From CAYRGC01 sp964601225 (GTDB lineage: Bacteria; Patescibacteriota; Gracilibacteria; Peribacterales; Peribacteraceae): a DNA stretch of 64,000 nt. The notes under the pieces are model-generated. The model saw only the letters and a list, made by a program, of their open reading frames with translations. It was not told where the DNA came from and ran no database searches. The stretch is taken from the NCBI GenBank assembly GCA_964601225.1, contig CAZRMM010000004.1, positions 40,299 to 104,298 of the forward strand, read 5' to 3'. Positions within the stretch are counted from its first letter, which is position 1. Each line of letters opens with the position of its first letter. Shown in pieces: positions 7,660-17,472 of the stretch. A program made the position numbers and the translations under genes.

Positions 7660-7678
7660 AGTCTCTCCGTCGGCACCA
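7659..7678 (+). repeat. Truncated 3' copy of tRNA-Leu(CAG)
   Basis: 20 bases identical to the last 20 bases of the tRNA (7536-7555): the 3' half of the T-arm, the acceptor 3' strand and ACCA. Direct repeats of a tRNA 3' end often mark integration sites, but the interval to the intact tRNA is only about 100 bp and holds no gene. Confidence 0.9.
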
Positions 7679-7693
7679 TAAAGGCATCAATGG

Positions 7694-8173
7694 TTATTTT
7701 TGAATCACATACACGCACTGACTTTCCCCGAAGCGATCCAGTTCCGAAAACAATTGCATCCCGACCTTTTCCAAAAGTCTGCGAGAGGCGACGTTCTTTT
7801 TTTGCGTTTCCGCATAGAGCTCTTTCAGTCCAAAAACGTCAAATCCGTACGTGATGACTTGTTCGATGATTTCCGTCCCATATCCCCTTCCCCAGTAGGC
7901 AGGCTGAAGTTCATACGACACTTCATAATGTATTCCGTCATGGTATTTCCCAATGCAGACCAAGCCCATAAACTCATGTGATTTTTTTTCCCGAACGACC
8001 CAATACGCTTCCGGCGGCACCGCGCCGACGATGGCTTGGAACTTTTGAGAAAACTGCTCTGGTTTCACGGGCCCGCCCAAGTGCCGTCGAACTTGCTCGT
8101 TGCTTTGCAGTTTCAAAACCTGATCGTAATCAGACGCCTTCGGTTTCGACAAGGTCGTTCGGGCAGTTTCCAT
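7694..8173 (-). CDS. GNAT-family N-acetyltransferase (RimJ/RimL-like)
   Basis: 159 residues. The N-terminus TTLSKPKASDYDQVLKL is the usual first strand-helix of the RimJ/RimL subgroup. EVSYELQPAYWGRGYGTEII is the acetyl-CoA-binding beta4/motif A, with the Q/RGxGxG loop read here as GRGYGT, and YAETQKKNVASRRLLEKVGM is motif B. It transfers acetyl groups from acetyl-CoA to an amine; the substrate (protein N-terminus, amino acid or drug) is unknown. A TACGAT hexamer sits 8 nt before the ATG. Confidence 0.85.
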   Translation of the reverse strand: METARTTLSKPKASDYDQVLKLQSNEQVRRHLGGPVKPEQFSQKFQAIVGAVPPEAYWVVREKKSHEFMGLVCIGKYHDGIHYEVSYELQPAYWGRGYGTEIIEQVITYGFDVFGLKELYAETQKKNVASRRLLEKVGMQLFSELDRFGESQCVYVIQK

Positions 8174-8254
8174 TCATCCCCATCGTAACTGAAATTGCGT
8201 TGATTGATTGAGCATTTCGCTCCGACTTGTACACTTCAGGGCGCTCGACAGATC

Positions 8255-8878
8255 ATGCTCAACACCATCTTCTTCGACCTCGACGGCGTGCTCACGACGG
8301 ACCCCAAGGGCTCGTTCACCATGAGCAAGAACCTGACGGCGCTGAAGCCCGGACTGTCGCTCGATGGCGTGCTCGCGTCGTTCCGCAAAGACATCGACAA
8401 GATGAGCCACGGCGACGCGGATCTCTTCTCGATCCTCCGACGCGTCTGCGCGGAGTTCGATATCCCCGCCGACGATCGCGTTCTCCGGAAGGTCATCGGC
8501 ACGATGCCGCTCAACGACCCCATGTTCGAGCTCGCGCGGCGACTATCACACGAACACAAGGTGGGGATGATCACCGATAACGCGCGCGACCGCATCCGCA
8601 TCCTCGACGAGGATCACGGACTTGCCTCGCTTTTCGATCCTATCGTCGTCTCGTCGATCGAGAAGGCGTCGAAGAGCGACGGAACCACGAAGATTTTCGA
8701 GATCGCCCTGAAGCGCGCCGAGTGCGCGCCCGAGGAAAGCCTGTTCATCGATAACCAGAAGAAAAATCTCGTCGTCCCGGCCTCGATGGGCATGCATGTG
8801 CATTTCCATGACGACGCGAAGAACGACATGGACGAGCTAGTCGTAGCGTTGCGTCGGCTCGGTGCGATCACGGACTAG
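8255..8878 (+). CDS. HAD-superfamily hydrolase
   Basis: 207 residues. FFDLDGVLT at the N-terminus is HAD motif I, MITDNARDR is motif II, the Lys in SIEKASKSDGTT is motif III, and SLFIDNQKKNL is motif IV, a variant with Asp-Asn rather than Asp-Asp. A helical cap lies between motifs I and II. The substrate is unknown. The frame is open 17 codons upstream, but the fold starts at MLNTIFFDLDG, so ATG 8255 is preferred. Its TAG stop shares the palindromic CTAG with the stop of the convergent lipoprotein gene. Confidence 0.83.
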   Translation: MLNTIFFDLDGVLTTDPKGSFTMSKNLTALKPGLSLDGVLASFRKDIDKMSHGDADLFSILRRVCAEFDIPADDRVLRKVIGTMPLNDPMFELARRLSHEHKVGMITDNARDRIRILDEDHGLASLFDPIVVSSIEKASKSDGTTKIFEIALKRAECAPEESLFIDNQKKNLVVPASMGMHVHFHDDAKNDMDELVVALRRLGAITD

Positions 8879-9819
8879 AAATCCAACGATCCGAACACGG
8901 TATCGTTATTCGGAGCCCAGACGGGCAGAATGGCACCCACGACGGGACAGTCGCCGTTCACAAGATGCGGGAAGGTTGCCCCCTCGTTGCCCGTGAATGC
9001 TCCGTTGCCAAATGCGGGAATAACGCTGCGGTCGCCGCAGTCCCCCGCAATGTGCGTTCCCGTCGCGCCGGAGACACGCGAGGAAGAGGCTCCCGATGTC
9101 GTCGCCTGATTTTGGCTCTCGCTCTTTCGACGGTAATCGTAGGACGGAAGGAAATCCGCCTTACCGTCACTGTGACATTGCGGATCATCCGCATCGACGG
9201 TGCCGTCCCCATCGTTGTCCTTACCGTCTCCGCACTCCGCTACCGCCGAAGACGACGACCCTCCGAGCGAAGACGTTCCTGTCGTCGATCCTGCGGAACC
9301 GCTGAAAGTCAGGGAGGAGCTGTTGGAACCGCGGGAAAACGATGAGCCAGTAGCAAAGGCGCTTCCCGTGCGGAATGACGAGGAAGTGGTGCGTTCCGAG
9401 TCGCCCGATTTTTGCTGCGCGCGAAGATCCGTCATGCGGGCGATAAACGCGTCGTAACTGAAGGCCTCGTCCGAGGACGATCCTTCCGTAACAATCGCGG
9501 CGCGATCCTCACGACGCTGTTCCCGATAGTCATTTGTTACATTCCGTGCGTCGAACTCACGGGTCCGAACTGATTTTTCCTGCGAAGAGGACGATGCTTG
9601 TTCCGTACCGTAATCACGGTCGGCGCGGCGCTCGTCCGCAAGAGTGTTTTGAAATTTCTGCTCATTGAACTCACGCGACGCGGAACTGACCGAGAAGTTC
9701 GTGCTGTCTTCGCTGCCAGGAATTTCTTCATCCCTTTTCGAGCAGCCGACAAACAGCAGTCCGAGAAGCAATAGAGCTCCCAGAAGGGCAATACCGAAGG
9801 AAATCGGGGATTTTGCCAT
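8875..9819 (-). CDS. Secreted lipoprotein with a Ca-binding-like Asp/Gly repeat
   Basis: 314 residues from ATG 9819. The N-terminus is a lipoprotein signal with lipobox LFVGC. A long Ser/Thr/Gly-rich low-complexity stretch (many SSS and GSSS runs) follows, then CGDGKDNDGDGTVDADDPQC, an acidic cysteine-bracketed motif of the kind found in secreted myxobacterial proteins and thought to bind calcium. The C-terminal 60 residues (GDCGDRSVIPAFG to the end) form a small Cys-containing region. Unknown function, probably displayed on the outer face of the cell. The longer frame to 9855 is rejected because the signal peptide starts at 9819. Confidence 0.75.
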   Translation of the reverse strand: MAKSPISFGIALLGALLLLGLLFVGCSKRDEEIPGSEDSTNFSVSSASREFNEQKFQNTLADERRADRDYGTEQASSSSQEKSVRTREFDARNVTNDYREQRREDRAAIVTEGSSSDEAFSYDAFIARMTDLRAQQKSGDSERTTSSSFRTGSAFATGSSFSRGSNSSSLTFSGSAGSTTGTSSLGGSSSSAVAECGDGKDNDGDGTVDADDPQCHSDGKADFLPSYDYRRKSESQNQATTSGASSSRVSGATGTHIAGDCGDRSVIPAFGNGAFTGNEGATFPHLVNGDCPVVGAILPVWAPNNDTVFGSLDF

Positions 9820-9827
9820 GGGAGCCC

Positions 9828-9855
9828 ATATTAAACATTTGTACTGTTTTGTCAA
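9828..9855 (-). promoter_or_regulatory. Promoter for the 8875-9819 lipoprotein gene
   Basis: On the minus strand TTGACA (9850-9855), 16-nt spacer, TAATAT (9828-9833), then 8 nt to the ATG. The predicted transcript is leaderless or nearly so. Confidence 0.6.
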
Positions 9856-9941
9856 GTTCTTCGCATAGGCATTTCAAAGCGTGATTCGCCGGTGGGAGAT
9901 TGATTAGCAGCCAACAGCACCGATTGCGATAGGGCGGCATC

Positions 9942-9981
9942 TTGACACCTCATTTTAGCACTCTAGAATTCCGACTGCTAA
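9942..9981 (+). promoter_or_regulatory. groESL promoter with CIRCE (HrcA) operator
   Basis: TTGACA (9942-9947) and TAGAAT (9964-9969) are spaced by 16 nt. The CIRCE inverted repeat TTAGCACTC-N9-GACTGCTAA (9955-9981) overlaps the -10; it differs from the consensus right arm by a single base (C for G). CIRCE is the binding site of the heat-shock repressor HrcA, so groES-groEL should be induced by heat. hrcA itself is not in the window. Confidence 0.92.
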
Positions 9982-10008
9982 TTTACTTCCTTCTTCACTC
10001 AAGACCGT

Positions 10009-10353
10009 ATGGCCTCCGTTGACCCGAAATCGGTGAAGCTCGCCGTTAAAATTGAGCCACTCGGCGACCGCGTGGTCGTCATGCCCGTTCCAAAAGAGCA
10101 AACGACGAAATCCGGCATTGTCATTCCGGAAACCGCCTCCGGTGAAAAGCCCCAGGAGGGCGTTGTCCTCGCGCTTGGACGCGGCGGCGTCGGCAAGGAC
10201 ACGGCAAATCCGACTGAATTCTTGAAAGTCGGTGACCGCGTACTCTTCGGACGCTACGCCGGAGATGACGTCAAACTGAAAGACACCGATGGAAAAGACG
10301 TCGAAGTAAAAGTTCTTCACCTCGATTCCGTCCTCGGCAAGCTCGCAGCCTAA
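10009..10353 (+). CDS. groES: Co-chaperonin GroES
   Basis: 114 residues, slightly longer than the usual 95-100 because of about 10 extra N-terminal residues before VKIEPLGDRVVV. The mobile loop TTKSGIVIPETASGEKPQEG is present, as is the C-terminal beta strand (EVKVLHLDSVLG). It forms the heptameric lid on GroEL and lies 32 nt upstream of groEL in the standard operon, under the CIRCE operator. Confidence 0.97.
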   Translation: MASVDPKSVKLAVKIEPLGDRVVVMPVPKEQTTKSGIVIPETASGEKPQEGVVLALGRGGVGKDTANPTEFLKVGDRVLFGRYAGDDVKLKDTDGKDVEVKVLHLDSVLGKLAA

Positions 10354-10385
10354 CCCCCTTTCGATCCCTTTCCCCATTTTGAACC

Positions 10386-12026
<1,641 letters not shown>

Positions 12027-12042
12027 AAAATAGGAAATGAAG

Positions 12043-12070
12043 AACCGCTCGGGAAACCGGGCGGTTTTTT
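12043..12070 (+). terminator. Rho-independent terminator of groESL
   Basis: A GC-rich stem (AACCGCTCGG / CCGGGCGGTT) with a GAAA loop is followed by a run of T's, 17 nt after the groEL stop. Confidence 0.9.
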
Positions 12071-12140
12071 CATAGTGTAAAAAATATGTCATGTATACTT
12101 CCCATTGCGATCCTCGGATCGCAGAAAAGAGGTACCCGTT

Positions 12141-12308
12141 ATGCCTGACCGCGCACTGATCGCGTTCGGCTTCGCGGGGGTGCAGGTCGCTTCCGGTCTC
12201 ATTCTGTGGGCCATCGATGGCCCGGACTGGAAGAAATTCTGCGCCGCGAAGGGCGCCACGGCTCTCGTCATGGCCGCCTTCGGAGCAGCCTGCTGGCTGT
12301 TCCAGTGA
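12141..12308 (+). CDS. Small two-helix membrane protein
   Basis: 55 residues: LIAFGFAGVQVASGLILWAI and ATALVMAAFGAACWLF form two membrane helices joined by a short loop (DGPDWKKFCAAKG). Unlike most genes here it has a good Shine-Dalgarno sequence (AAGAGG) spaced from ATG 12141, and a TATACT hexamer at 12094-12099 upstream. It is flanked by its own strong terminator, so it is a monocistronic small gene. Function unknown. Confidence 0.65.
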   Translation: MPDRALIAFGFAGVQVASGLILWAIDGPDWKKFCAAKGATALVMAAFGAACWLFQ

Positions 12309-12318
12309 TGTCTCCTCG

Positions 12319-12349
12319 GGCCGGCGCAGCGCGCCGGCCCACTTTTTTC
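12319..12349 (+). terminator. Strong rho-independent terminator
   Basis: A 10-bp perfect stem GGGCCGGCGC / GCGCCGGCCC with loop AGC, followed by AC and six T's. It ends the small membrane protein transcript. Confidence 0.92.
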
Positions 12350-12351
12350 CT

Positions 12352-12795
12352 TCACGACGCCAGCGTCTTCTTCGCGTCGCTCTTTCGCTTCCGCGAATCG
12401 ATCATGCCGTGACTGTCGGCGTCCGGGATCGGTTGAAGGGCGGCCCGCACGAGCCGCACGATCTCCTGCATCTGGGCCTCGATCAAGTCGGGGCGAGCGA
12501 TATTCGCCGACGTTCGCACGAATGTCGCGATGGCATCGATGCGCGTGATTACCGGGTACTTTTTCGAAAGGATCTGCAGAACGCGAGGAAAGCAAGATTG
12601 GTCGTACCCGTGTCGCGCGAAAATCTCGGCAAGGTGGCGTTCGACCGACGGGAAATGCCGGAGCGCTTCCGCAAGATCGCGCCGGGCAGCCGCATTCTCC
12701 TCCGTCAGCAGCTGCAAGACGCCGGACGGATTGTTGAGGTAATCCGCCAAAAGTTTGCTCGCATCCGGTGGTTCCCTGGCAACGATTCGGTTCAT
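12352..12795 (-). CDS. Hypothetical helical protein
   Basis: 147 residues, almost entirely alpha-helical by composition, with many Ala, Arg, Leu and Glu residues, no signal peptide and no membrane helix. PSVERHLAEIFARHGYDQ and FPRVLQILSKKYPVITRIDAI suggest a HEAT/ARM-like or other helical repeat. The C-terminus is basic (DSRKRKSDAKKTLAS). It lies alone on the minus strand between two plus-strand genes. No homolog recognised. Confidence 0.6.
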   Translation of the reverse strand: MNRIVAREPPDASKLLADYLNNPSGVLQLLTEENAAARRDLAEALRHFPSVERHLAEIFARHGYDQSCFPRVLQILSKKYPVITRIDAIATFVRTSANIARPDLIEAQMQEIVRLVRAALQPIPDADSHGMIDSRKRKSDAKKTLAS

Positions 12796-12948
12796 GGGAA
12801 CGTTTTAGCCGAGTTATCGCCGAGGATCGAGAACTTTTGGGCTCAAGGGAAACGATTCCGCTATTTCTTTGAGAAAATCACCGGCCAATCCTTGAATCGC
12901 CCGAAAAAACACTGTAGTACGATCCCCCTCTTCTTTCCGAGGGTCACC

Positions 12949-14025
12949 ATGAAAACCAACCGATTCCTTCCCCGGCTCGAACAACTCGGCGAGCGCATCG
13001 CGCCGAGCGTGACGCCTCTCTCAAAGCCCGAAACGGCGGTCGTGGCGGAGGTCCGCACGTCTGTCGAACAAACGCTCATCGTCGACGCAGACGCTCACGC
13101 CGGTTCCGAGGAAACGGCGACTGAACGCGGAGAACACGCGGAAGCGATCGAAGGCCCCTCGTATACCGTCACCATGGGGCAACGCGGCATGCTGCATTTG
13201 CAGTTCTCGCACCTTCCCGAGCACACGCGACTCGCTGTTCAAATGCCGACCGGCTCGTACACGGTGACGCTGCGCGGCGACGATTCCCTCGATCTTCCGA
13301 TGACACCGGGACTACAGGCGACGCTTCTCATGGACGGGGAAAAATTGACGATGGATCTCTCGCCCGACGGCAAGCCTCACGACGTCGAGAAGGAGGTGGA
13401 GGAGATCAAGCGGCGGGACGAAGAATTGGAAGGACTCCACGGCGAGGCGGAGTTGGAGGAAAAAGAAGAGGAGGAGCGCGAGCGAGCCGCCGAGGAAGTG
13501 GCTCGCAGCCAGGAAGAGGCCGCGGAAGCGGCACGAGAGGCGGCGGAGCATCTGGAGCACCTTGCGCACGCCCATCACCACCATCATCCGCACCACGAGC
13601 ACAAGCACGAGCACCACGAGCACGAAGAAAGCCGCGAGGAGGAAGCGAGTCCCGCCGAATTGGAGCGCGAGACTGACGAGCTCTTCGAGCTCTTCACCCA
13701 CGGGCGATCGCATGGCAACGCCCGCGAGGCCGCTCAACGCTTCAAAAAGCAGGCAGAGCACGAAAGGCACGAACTGGAGCATCGTCTGCGGCACGCCTAC
13801 GAGCCCGTCGAGCGCGCGTACGTGCGCTACCTCCGCGAGCGGATCGAGCGCCTCGAGCGCGTGATTCACGACGCGGAGCATTACATCCAGGAACTCGAGC
13901 GTCACGAGGCGCCGGGACGACGCGGCGAGCCGCAACCGGAGCAACGCGATGAGGACGCCCCGGTCGCGCCCGTCGAGGTCGACTCGGGCGAGCCAGAGGA
14001 GTCGCTCGCGGCAACGGATGTCTGA
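12949..14025 (+). CDS. His/Glu-rich coiled-coil protein, probably surface or metal-binding
   Basis: 358 residues. The N-terminus KTNRFLPRLEQLGERIAPSV resembles the LExLExR...PS leader seen on large exported proteins of some environmental bacteria, though it is not a classical signal peptide. Residues about 70-140 look like a small beta domain (YTVTMGQRGMLHLQF, GSYTVTLRGDDSLDL). From about 145 to 200 there is a long Glu/Arg coiled coil, then a histidine tract (AHAHHHHHPHHEHKHEHHEH) that should chelate divalent metals, then a second Glu/Arg/His helical stretch and an acidic Pro-rich tail. ATG 12949 is chosen because the upstream open frame overlaps the opposite gene. A GAGGG sequence lies 6 nt before it. 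Confidence 0.7.
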   Translation: MKTNRFLPRLEQLGERIAPSVTPLSKPETAVVAEVRTSVEQTLIVDADAHAGSEETATERGEHAEAIEGPSYTVTMGQRGMLHLQFSHLPEHTRLAVQMPTGSYTVTLRGDDSLDLPMTPGLQATLLMDGEKLTMDLSPDGKPHDVEKEVEEIKRRDEELEGLHGEAELEEKEEEERERAAEEVARSQEEAAEAAREAAEHLEHLAHAHHHHHPHHEHKHEHHEHEESREEEASPAELERETDELFELFTHGRSHGNAREAAQRFKKQAEHERHELEHRLRHAYEPVERAYVRYLRERIERLERVIHDAEHYIQELERHEAPGRRGEPQPEQRDEDAPVAPVEVDSGEPEESLAATDV

Positions 14026-14065
14026 ACCGCTCGCCAGGACGGCCAGAGATCTTTAGACTCCGGTC

Positions 14066-14659
14066 ATGCCAGGATTCTTCATCGTTCTCGACGGACCCGA
14101 CGGCTCGGGAACGACCACTCAAGCGGAATTCCTCGCGGAGAAGCTTCGCGCCGAGGGTAAGGATGTCGTGCTCACGGCCGAGCCGACAGACGGAGAGATT
14201 GGCAAGGGTATCCGCTACTGGCTCAAGAACAACACTCTGCCCCCGGATGCCTTACAGCTCCTCTTCACCGCGGACCGGGCGGACCACGTGGCGCGCGTCA
14301 TCGCGCCCGCTCTCAAGGCCGGAAAAATCGTCGTCTGCGACCGCTACGTTCCATCCACGCTGATCTACGGGGCCATGCAGGGAATCCCGATGTCGTGGCT
14401 CCAGGCTGCGAACGATCAGTTCCCCAAGCCCGATCTTCTCTTTTTCACGTTGCCCCCGCTCGAAGTTTCGCTCAAGCGCTTGCAAAAACGCCAGAACAAG
14501 GAGTTCTTCGAGACGGACGGCATTCAAACGCAGCTGCACAAGCTCTACGTCACATACGCCTCCACGATCAAGCCGGACACGATCGTCATCGACACCTCGG
14601 GCGAGAAACAGGCGACGGCGAAGATTGTGTACGACGCCGTCAAGGCGAAGATGGCCTGA
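14066..14659 (+). CDS. tmk: Thymidylate kinase
   Basis: 197 residues. P-loop LDGPDGSGTTTQ, the AEPTDGEIG region, FTADRADHV, and CDRYVPSTLIYGA (the DR(Y/H) motif) identify dTMP kinase, which makes dTDP for DNA synthesis. The GSGTTTQ P-loop variant is more common in archaea and CPR than in E. coli. TAGACT lies exactly 6 nt before ATG 14066, indicating a leaderless transcript. Confidence 0.95.
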   Translation: MPGFFIVLDGPDGSGTTTQAEFLAEKLRAEGKDVVLTAEPTDGEIGKGIRYWLKNNTLPPDALQLLFTADRADHVARVIAPALKAGKIVVCDRYVPSTLIYGAMQGIPMSWLQAANDQFPKPDLLFFTLPPLEVSLKRLQKRQNKEFFETDGIQTQLHKLYVTYASTIKPDTIVIDTSGEKQATAKIVYDAVKAKMA

Positions 14660-14722
14660 GACGTTGTAACCCGGAGCATCTTCCTGCGTAGTAGAGGGAG
14701 TACACCGTTACCCTCCCCTTCT

Positions 14723-17374
14723 ATGTCGTTCCGCTTCCGCATGGGAGCCGCCGCGAGCGCGTTCGCGTTCGCTGCAACGTTGCTTCCTCTTCCTCGGCTC
14801 GTCTCGGCCGAGTCGTTCCGCGACGTCACGGGGTCCCCGTACGCCGAGGCCATCGCCTCGCTCCAATCCAAGGGCATCATCAAGGGATATCCCGACGGGA
14901 CGTTCCGTCCGAACGCGCTCGTCAACCGGGCGGAGTTTCTGAAGATCATCCTCGAGGCCCGCGGCATGAAGAACGGGATCACCCCGACCAACTGCTTCCC
15001 GGACGTCGGTAACGACGACTGGTTCGCGATCTACGTCTGCGCGGCCAAGCAGGAGGAGATCGTCGGAGGCTATCCCGACGGCACCTTCAAGCCGGAGCAG
15101 GACATCGCCTTCACGGAGGCGTCGAAGATCCTTTCACTCGCCTACAAGCAGCAGATCCAACAGAACGGCAACGAATGGTACGAGGGCTATGTCCTCGCGA
15201 TCGAAGGATCGAAAGCCATCCCCACGAGCGTGAACGCCCTCGATGCCAAGCTCACGCGCGGCGAGATGGCCGAAATGATGTGGCGGCTGAGCGAGGGCAG
15301 AACGGATCGGCCGACAAAGGGCTACCTCAATGTGAAGAACCCCTCCCTCACGATCAATACCGCCTCCGATGCCGTCCAGACGGCGACCTCGTGCACGGAT
15401 CTCGCGGCCTTCGCCGCGCAGGCCCAAATTCTCAATCGCGGGATGGACATGTACTACGAGAAGTCCGGCGGCATCCCCACGCCGATGGCCGCCCCGGCCG
15501 GCAACGCCGAGGCAGGGCTCCGCGACCAAACAATCATGCAATCCGGTGCGACCGACGATCACTCCACGACGAACGTGCAGGTGGAAGGCGTGGACGAAGG
15601 CGACATCGTGAAAACGGACGGCAAGAACGTCTACGTTCTGAGCCAGAACGTAGTCCGGATCGTAAAGGTGAATCCGGGAACGGCGTTGCAGAAGCTCTCC
15701 GAGATCGCCCTGAACCCCGAGCTCACGAAAACCACGAACGGCAGCGACGAATCCTGGAGCATGTCCGGCGGCTTCCAGCCGACCGACCTCTATGTCGACG
15801 GCGGCAGGCTCGTGGTGCTCGGCACCGAGTATCGTTCCGGTCCGTCTCCGCTCATGGAGAAGCGCGCCGCGACGGACGCCCGCATGATCTGGCCGCCCTA
15901 CTACGGATACAACCGCGTGACGGTGAAGATCTACGACGTTTCCGACGCGTCCAAGCCGACGCTCGTCCGCACGGTGGGCTTCGACGGCTCGGCCGTGACC
16001 TCGCGCAAGATCGGCGACAAGTTCTACCTCGTGCTCAATTCCCCGATGAACGGATTCTCAGGCGACGTCCGGATCATGCAGGGAGCAACGGAATCGCAGC
16101 TCGTCCCGCAGATGAACGATTCGGCCCGCGGCGCCGCCGACATGGCCGTGGTCCCGTGCTCGCGCATCGCCGTCATGCCCCGCGTTCCCTCGCCGCAATA
16201 CCTCATCGTCGCCGTCATCCCCGTCTCGGACGTGAAAGCCGAGGTGAAGACGGCCGTGACCCTGGGCGACGCGCAGAACGTCTACATGTCGACCGAGAAC
16301 CTCTACGTCGCCTCGGTCGACTACCGCTACAACTGGATCCGTCCGGACATCGTGATGGAGGGCGGCGCGTCCGACACGCCGTCGTACCCGACGGAGACCA
16401 CGCGTCTGTACCGCTTCCGCGTCACGGGTTCCGGTATCGAATTCGAGAGGCAGGGCGGCGTGCCGGGCCATATTCTCAACCAATTCTCCATGGACGAGAA
16501 CGCGAAGGGCTTCCGCATCGCGACGACGACGAGCCCGAACTGGTCCGACGAGCATTCGAAGTCTCGTAACGCCCTCTACACGCTGACACGCGACTTCGTA
16601 CCGCTCGGAAAAATCGAAGGCATCGCTCCCGGCGAGAGCATCTACTCCGCGCGTTTCATGGGTGACCGCGCCTACCTCGTCACCTTCAAGCAGGTCGATC
16701 CGTTCTTCGTGATCGACACTGCGGATATGAAAAACCCGAAGATCCTCGGTCAGCTCAAGATTCCCGGCTACAGCAACTACCTGCATCCTATCGATGACAC
16801 GCACGTCCTTGGTATCGGCAAGGACGTCGATGAATCCATCGACGCGGACAAAGTGCACAGCAGCGATGCCGTCTACTACACGGCGATCCAGGGCGTAAAA
16901 CTCGCGGTGTTCGACGTCACCACCGTCTCGTCCCCGAAGGAAATGTGGAAGGAGGTCGTCGGCGACCGCGGCTCGGTGACGCCGGTGGAGCAGAATCACA
17001 AGGCCCTGCTCTACGAACCGTCACGCAATCTCCTCGTCCTCCCGATGCTCGTCACGAAGCGACTGTCTGGCACGCCGAAGAGCGCCGACGGCAACCCCGT
17101 CTTCCAGGGCGCGTACGTCTACGACCTCTCCGTGAGCGGCGGGTTCAAACTCAAGGGTACGATCACGCACTACGCCGACGACCAGGATTTCCTCAAGTCC
17201 GGCAGCTACTGGTACGGCGGCCCACGTGATGTCCAAAGGATCGTCCGCATCGGCGAATCGCTCGTCACGATCGGCGACAGCGAAATCCGCTCGACCGCCC
17301 TTTCCTCCATGAAGCAGGAAAGCGCTGTAACATTCGAAGTGCAGGACAATCCGAGTGGTCCGATCATGTATTGA
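14723..17374 (+). CDS. Secreted SLH-domain protein with C-terminal beta-propeller
   Basis: 883 residues. A signal peptide of about 29 residues ends at LVSAES. At least two S-layer homology repeats follow (FRDVTGSPYAEAIASLQSKG with IIKGYPDGTFRPN; CFPDVGNDDWFAIYVCAAKQ with IVGGYPDGTFKPE), plus a third weaker one. From about residue 270 onward, TNVQVEGVDEGDIVKTDGKN marks the family of secreted proteins with a C-terminal beta-propeller distantly related to WD-40 (PF09826), continuing to the end with PFFVIDTADMKNPKILGQL-type blades. It is likely attached to cell-wall glycan through the SLH repeats. TACCCT sits 8 nt before the ATG; a terminator follows. Confidence 0.9.
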   Translation: MSFRFRMGAAASAFAFAATLLPLPRLVSAESFRDVTGSPYAEAIASLQSKGIIKGYPDGTFRPNALVNRAEFLKIILEARGMKNGITPTNCFPDVGNDDWFAIYVCAAKQEEIVGGYPDGTFKPEQDIAFTEASKILSLAYKQQIQQNGNEWYEGYVLAIEGSKAIPTSVNALDAKLTRGEMAEMMWRLSEGRTDRPTKGYLNVKNPSLTINTASDAVQTATSCTDLAAFAAQAQILNRGMDMYYEKSGGIPTPMAAPAGNAEAGLRDQTIMQSGATDDHSTTNVQVEGVDEGDIVKTDGKNVYVLSQNVVRIVKVNPGTALQKLSEIALNPELTKTTNGSDESWSMSGGFQPTDLYVDGGRLVVLGTEYRSGPSPLMEKRAATDARMIWPPYYGYNRVTVKIYDVSDASKPTLVRTVGFDGSAVTSRKIGDKFYLVLNSPMNGFSGDVRIMQGATESQLVPQMNDSARGAADMAVVPCSRIAVMPRVPSPQYLIVAVIPVSDVKAEVKTAVTLGDAQNVYMSTENLYVASVDYRYNWIRPDIVMEGGASDTPSYPTETTRLYRFRVTGSGIEFERQGGVPGHILNQFSMDENAKGFRIATTTSPNWSDEHSKSRNALYTLTRDFVPLGKIEGIAPGESIYSARFMGDRAYLVTFKQVDPFFVIDTADMKNPKILGQLKIPGYSNYLHPIDDTHVLGIGKDVDESIDADKVHSSDAVYYTAIQGVKLAVFDVTTVSSPKEMWKEVVGDRGSVTPVEQNHKALLYEPSRNLLVLPMLVTKRLSGTPKSADGNPVFQGAYVYDLSVSGGFKLKGTITHYADDQDFLKSGSYWYGGPRDVQRIVRIGESLVTIGDSEIRSTALSSMKQESAVTFEVQDNPSGPIMY

Positions 17375-17397
17375 TTTGAAGCCGAAAGTCGGAAGAA

Positions 17398-17420
17398 GGC
17401 AGGGAATCCCCTGCCTTTTT
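17398..17420 (+). terminator. Rho-independent terminator after the SLH/propeller gene
   Basis: GGCAGGG / CCCTGCC 7-bp stem with loop AATC and five T's, 24 nt after the stop codon. Confidence 0.9.
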
Positions 17421-17472
17421 CGTCGATGAAGACAGGCGTGAGTTTTACGGCCGGCTCCGGTATCCTGCGTGC

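Noticed and set aside
7536..7678. Integrative element with attL/attR at the tRNA-Leu 3' end
   Set aside because: The direct repeats are only about 100 bp apart with no integrase or cargo between them, and the 5' end of the tRNA is also duplicated, which site-specific integration does not explain.
12217..12948. Open frame upstream of the His-rich gene
   Set aside because: It overlaps an opposite-strand gene and two terminators; the protein-like region and a Shine-Dalgarno-like site begin at 12949.
16058..16999. 313-residue minus-strand frame inside the SLH/propeller gene
   Set aside because: Shadow of a clearly real coding region; composition is Val/Arg/His-rich and unlike a protein.
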